Assembly: GCA_030628575.1 (NCBI GenBank)
Contig: DAOVQR010000049.1
Location: 1 to 5,946 of the forward strand
DNA length: 5,946 nucleotides
Reading direction: 5' to 3'
DNA from: a bacterium
GTDB lineage: Bacteria > Patescibacteriota > UBA1384 > JAMDBS01 > DAOVQR01
The notes under the pieces are model-generated. The model worked only from the letters and a program-made list of their open reading frames with translations. It made no database searches and was not told where the DNA came from. Below are positions 5,328 to 5,946 of the stretch, piece after piece (the stretch's first letter is position 1; every line of letters begins with the position of its first letter). Made by a program: the position numbers and the translations under genes.

Positions 5328-5690
5328 ATGACTGAAACGGATTTTAATTTGCTTTTGCGTAATGTGTGTAATAGGTACAATCAACAAATTAAAGAAACGT
5401 TAATAGCTTTTTTGAATGATCGCAATAGATTTAATAGAGAGGAATTTGAGACAGAAGTCAGCGGATTTATTCTTGAATTTCTTCATCGCGATCAGACAAT
5501 AATTGTGAAAAATGTTTCGATTTCTGATGAATTTATGATTTTTGAAGTAAAAAATCCATATATTTCAGAATGGAGGAAATGTAAGATAAAATTGGACAAG
5601 GTAGATCCGAATAAACTTCATCTTGTGTCTGGTTGTATCATTGACAAACTTAGATGTCAGAAGAAACCTAAAAAAGTAATATTAGTTTGA
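5328..5690 (+). CDS. Unrecognised 120-aa protein
   Basis: The product is not recognised. The N-terminal half (about 4-54) looks helical and charged (NRYNQQIKETLIAFLNDRNR, then EEFETEVSGFILEFLHRDQ). The second half looks like beta strands (TIIVKNVSI, FMIFEVKNPY, KCKIKLDKV) and ends in a basic tail, KKPKKVILV. Three cysteines are present (C14, C84, C109), with no metal-binding pattern. There is no signal peptide or membrane segment, so it should be cytoplasmic. The start is odd: AAAGGAG at 5321-5327 abuts ATG 5328 without spacing, and an in-frame stop at 5319-5321 rules out an earlier start. A TTG at 5349 would be too far from the Shine-Dalgarno sequence, and ACG 5337 is at the ideal distance but a rare start codon. 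It lies downstream of an attenuator-like unit and upstream of two tiny ORFs, possibly in one transcript. Confidence 0.6.
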   Translation: MTETDFNLLLRNVCNRYNQQIKETLIAFLNDRNRFNREEFETEVSGFILEFLHRDQTIIVKNVSISDEFMIFEVKNPYISEWRKCKIKLDKVDPNKLHLVSGCIIDKLRCQKKPKKVILV

Positions 5691-5795
5691 TTGTTAGAAA
5701 AGTTAACTCAAATGCAAGTATTATTTAAAACTTCTACAGGAATGCATTTGGATTGGCTTTTAGAAAATTCAGAAAATTGAAAGGAGGAGATTTCT

Positions 5796-5855
5796 ATGAT
5801 AGCAGATGTTGAAAGTACATCAGCAGGTGGAATGCCCCTGTGCCCGACAAGATAG
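5796..5855 (+). CDS. Candidate 19-aa peptide with strong ribosome binding site
   Basis: AAGGAGG at 5781-5787 is the fullest Shine-Dalgarno match in the window and lies eight bases before ATG 5796. The ORF encodes MIADVESTSAGGMPLCPTR and stops at TAG 5853-5855, which falls in the loop and first closing base of a hairpin. The frame after TAG stays open for 12 more codons to TAA 5892-5894, right before a terminator. It may be a real micro-protein, a leader, or the start of a gene cut short by a palindromic insertion. Confidence 0.4.
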   Translation: MIADVESTSAGGMPLCPTR

Positions 5856-5863
5856 TCGGGTGC
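5840..5863 (+). repeat. GC-rich palindrome, REP-like
   Basis: GTGCCCGAC (5840-5848) pairs with GTCGGGTGC (5855-5863), a 9-bp stem (six Watson-Crick core pairs plus two wobbles and a closing G-C) around the loop AAGATA. It is much richer in GC than its surroundings, as an inserted repeat would be. No T tract follows, so it is not a terminator. Confidence 0.6.
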
Positions 5864-5894
5864 AATCCTAAACTAATGAAAAACAAAATTTAAC

Positions 5895-5938
5895 AAGGCG
5901 GTAATAAATTCTGAAATTTATACCGCCTTTTCTCTTTT
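5895..5938 (+). terminator. Strong Rho-independent terminator
   Basis: AAGGCGGTAATAAATT (5895-5910) pairs with AATTTATACCGCCTT (5915-5929) with one bulged base and a short loop, followed by TTCTCTTTTT. It closes the transcript carrying the 120-aa ORFan and the 19-aa ORF. Confidence 0.88.
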
Positions 5939-5946
5939 TACATATC

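Noticed and set aside
5524..5530. CTGATGA, the core of a hammerhead ribozyme
   Set aside because: The second core (GAAA after a stem) and the flanking helices are missing, and the site lies within coding sequence.
5712..5780. 22-codon ORF between the 120-aa gene and the 19-aa ORF
   Set aside because: There is no Shine-Dalgarno sequence upstream of ATG 5712 and the length is within chance, so I do not call it a gene. It might still be translated by read-on ribosomes.

Overview
The window looks like a chromosomal segment from an AT-rich bacterium of the Patescibacteria/CPR type. This is an inference from gene content and style: small ORFan proteins with one membrane anchor, a DUF456 protein, an EndoQ-like PHP nuclease, Shine-Dalgarno-led starts, and many short AT-rich and TTCG/TTAGTG-type intergenic repeats. 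TGA ends several genes (the anchored protein ending at 1686, mutM at 4883, the ORFan at 5690), so UGA is a stop here. This argues against the lineages that recode UGA as glycine.

Layout. 1-113: a short repeat and a start-proximal hairpin. 114-1686: an EndoQ-like endonuclease overlapped by a small single-span membrane protein. A 48-bp repeat occurs in inverted orientation on both sides of this pair. 1786-2466: a second membrane-anchored protein with a cysteine-containing extracytoplasmic domain. 2479-3346: a free-standing nitrilase-family hydrolase with its own extended -10 promoter and a terminator usable from both strands. 3414-3902, minus strand: a DUF456 membrane protein, probably translated from a nearly leaderless mRNA. 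3903-3986: a compact divergent promoter region. 3987-4883: mutM/fpg with an in-frame repeat insertion. 4884-5327: a gene-poor stretch holding repeat debris and then a candidate attenuator or small RNA unit (promoter, 26-codon ORF, terminator with a competing alternative pairing). 5328-5690: an unrecognised 120-aa protein. 5691-5946: two very short ORFs, one with the best ribosome binding site in the window, then a strong terminator.

How the genes work together. Two base-damage repair enzymes lie here: EndoQ-type for deaminated bases and AP sites, and Fpg for oxidised purines. They are about 2.6 kb apart and not in one operon. The other genes do not form a recognisable pathway. The most notable observations are a 23-bp repeat present twice inside mutM and read in two different frames, the attenuator-like unit upstream of the 120-aa ORFan, and the tiny strongly initiated ORF whose stop codon falls in a hairpin loop. 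I did not find a CRISPR array, tRNA or rRNA gene, transposase, or a clearly recognisable novel multi-gene system.
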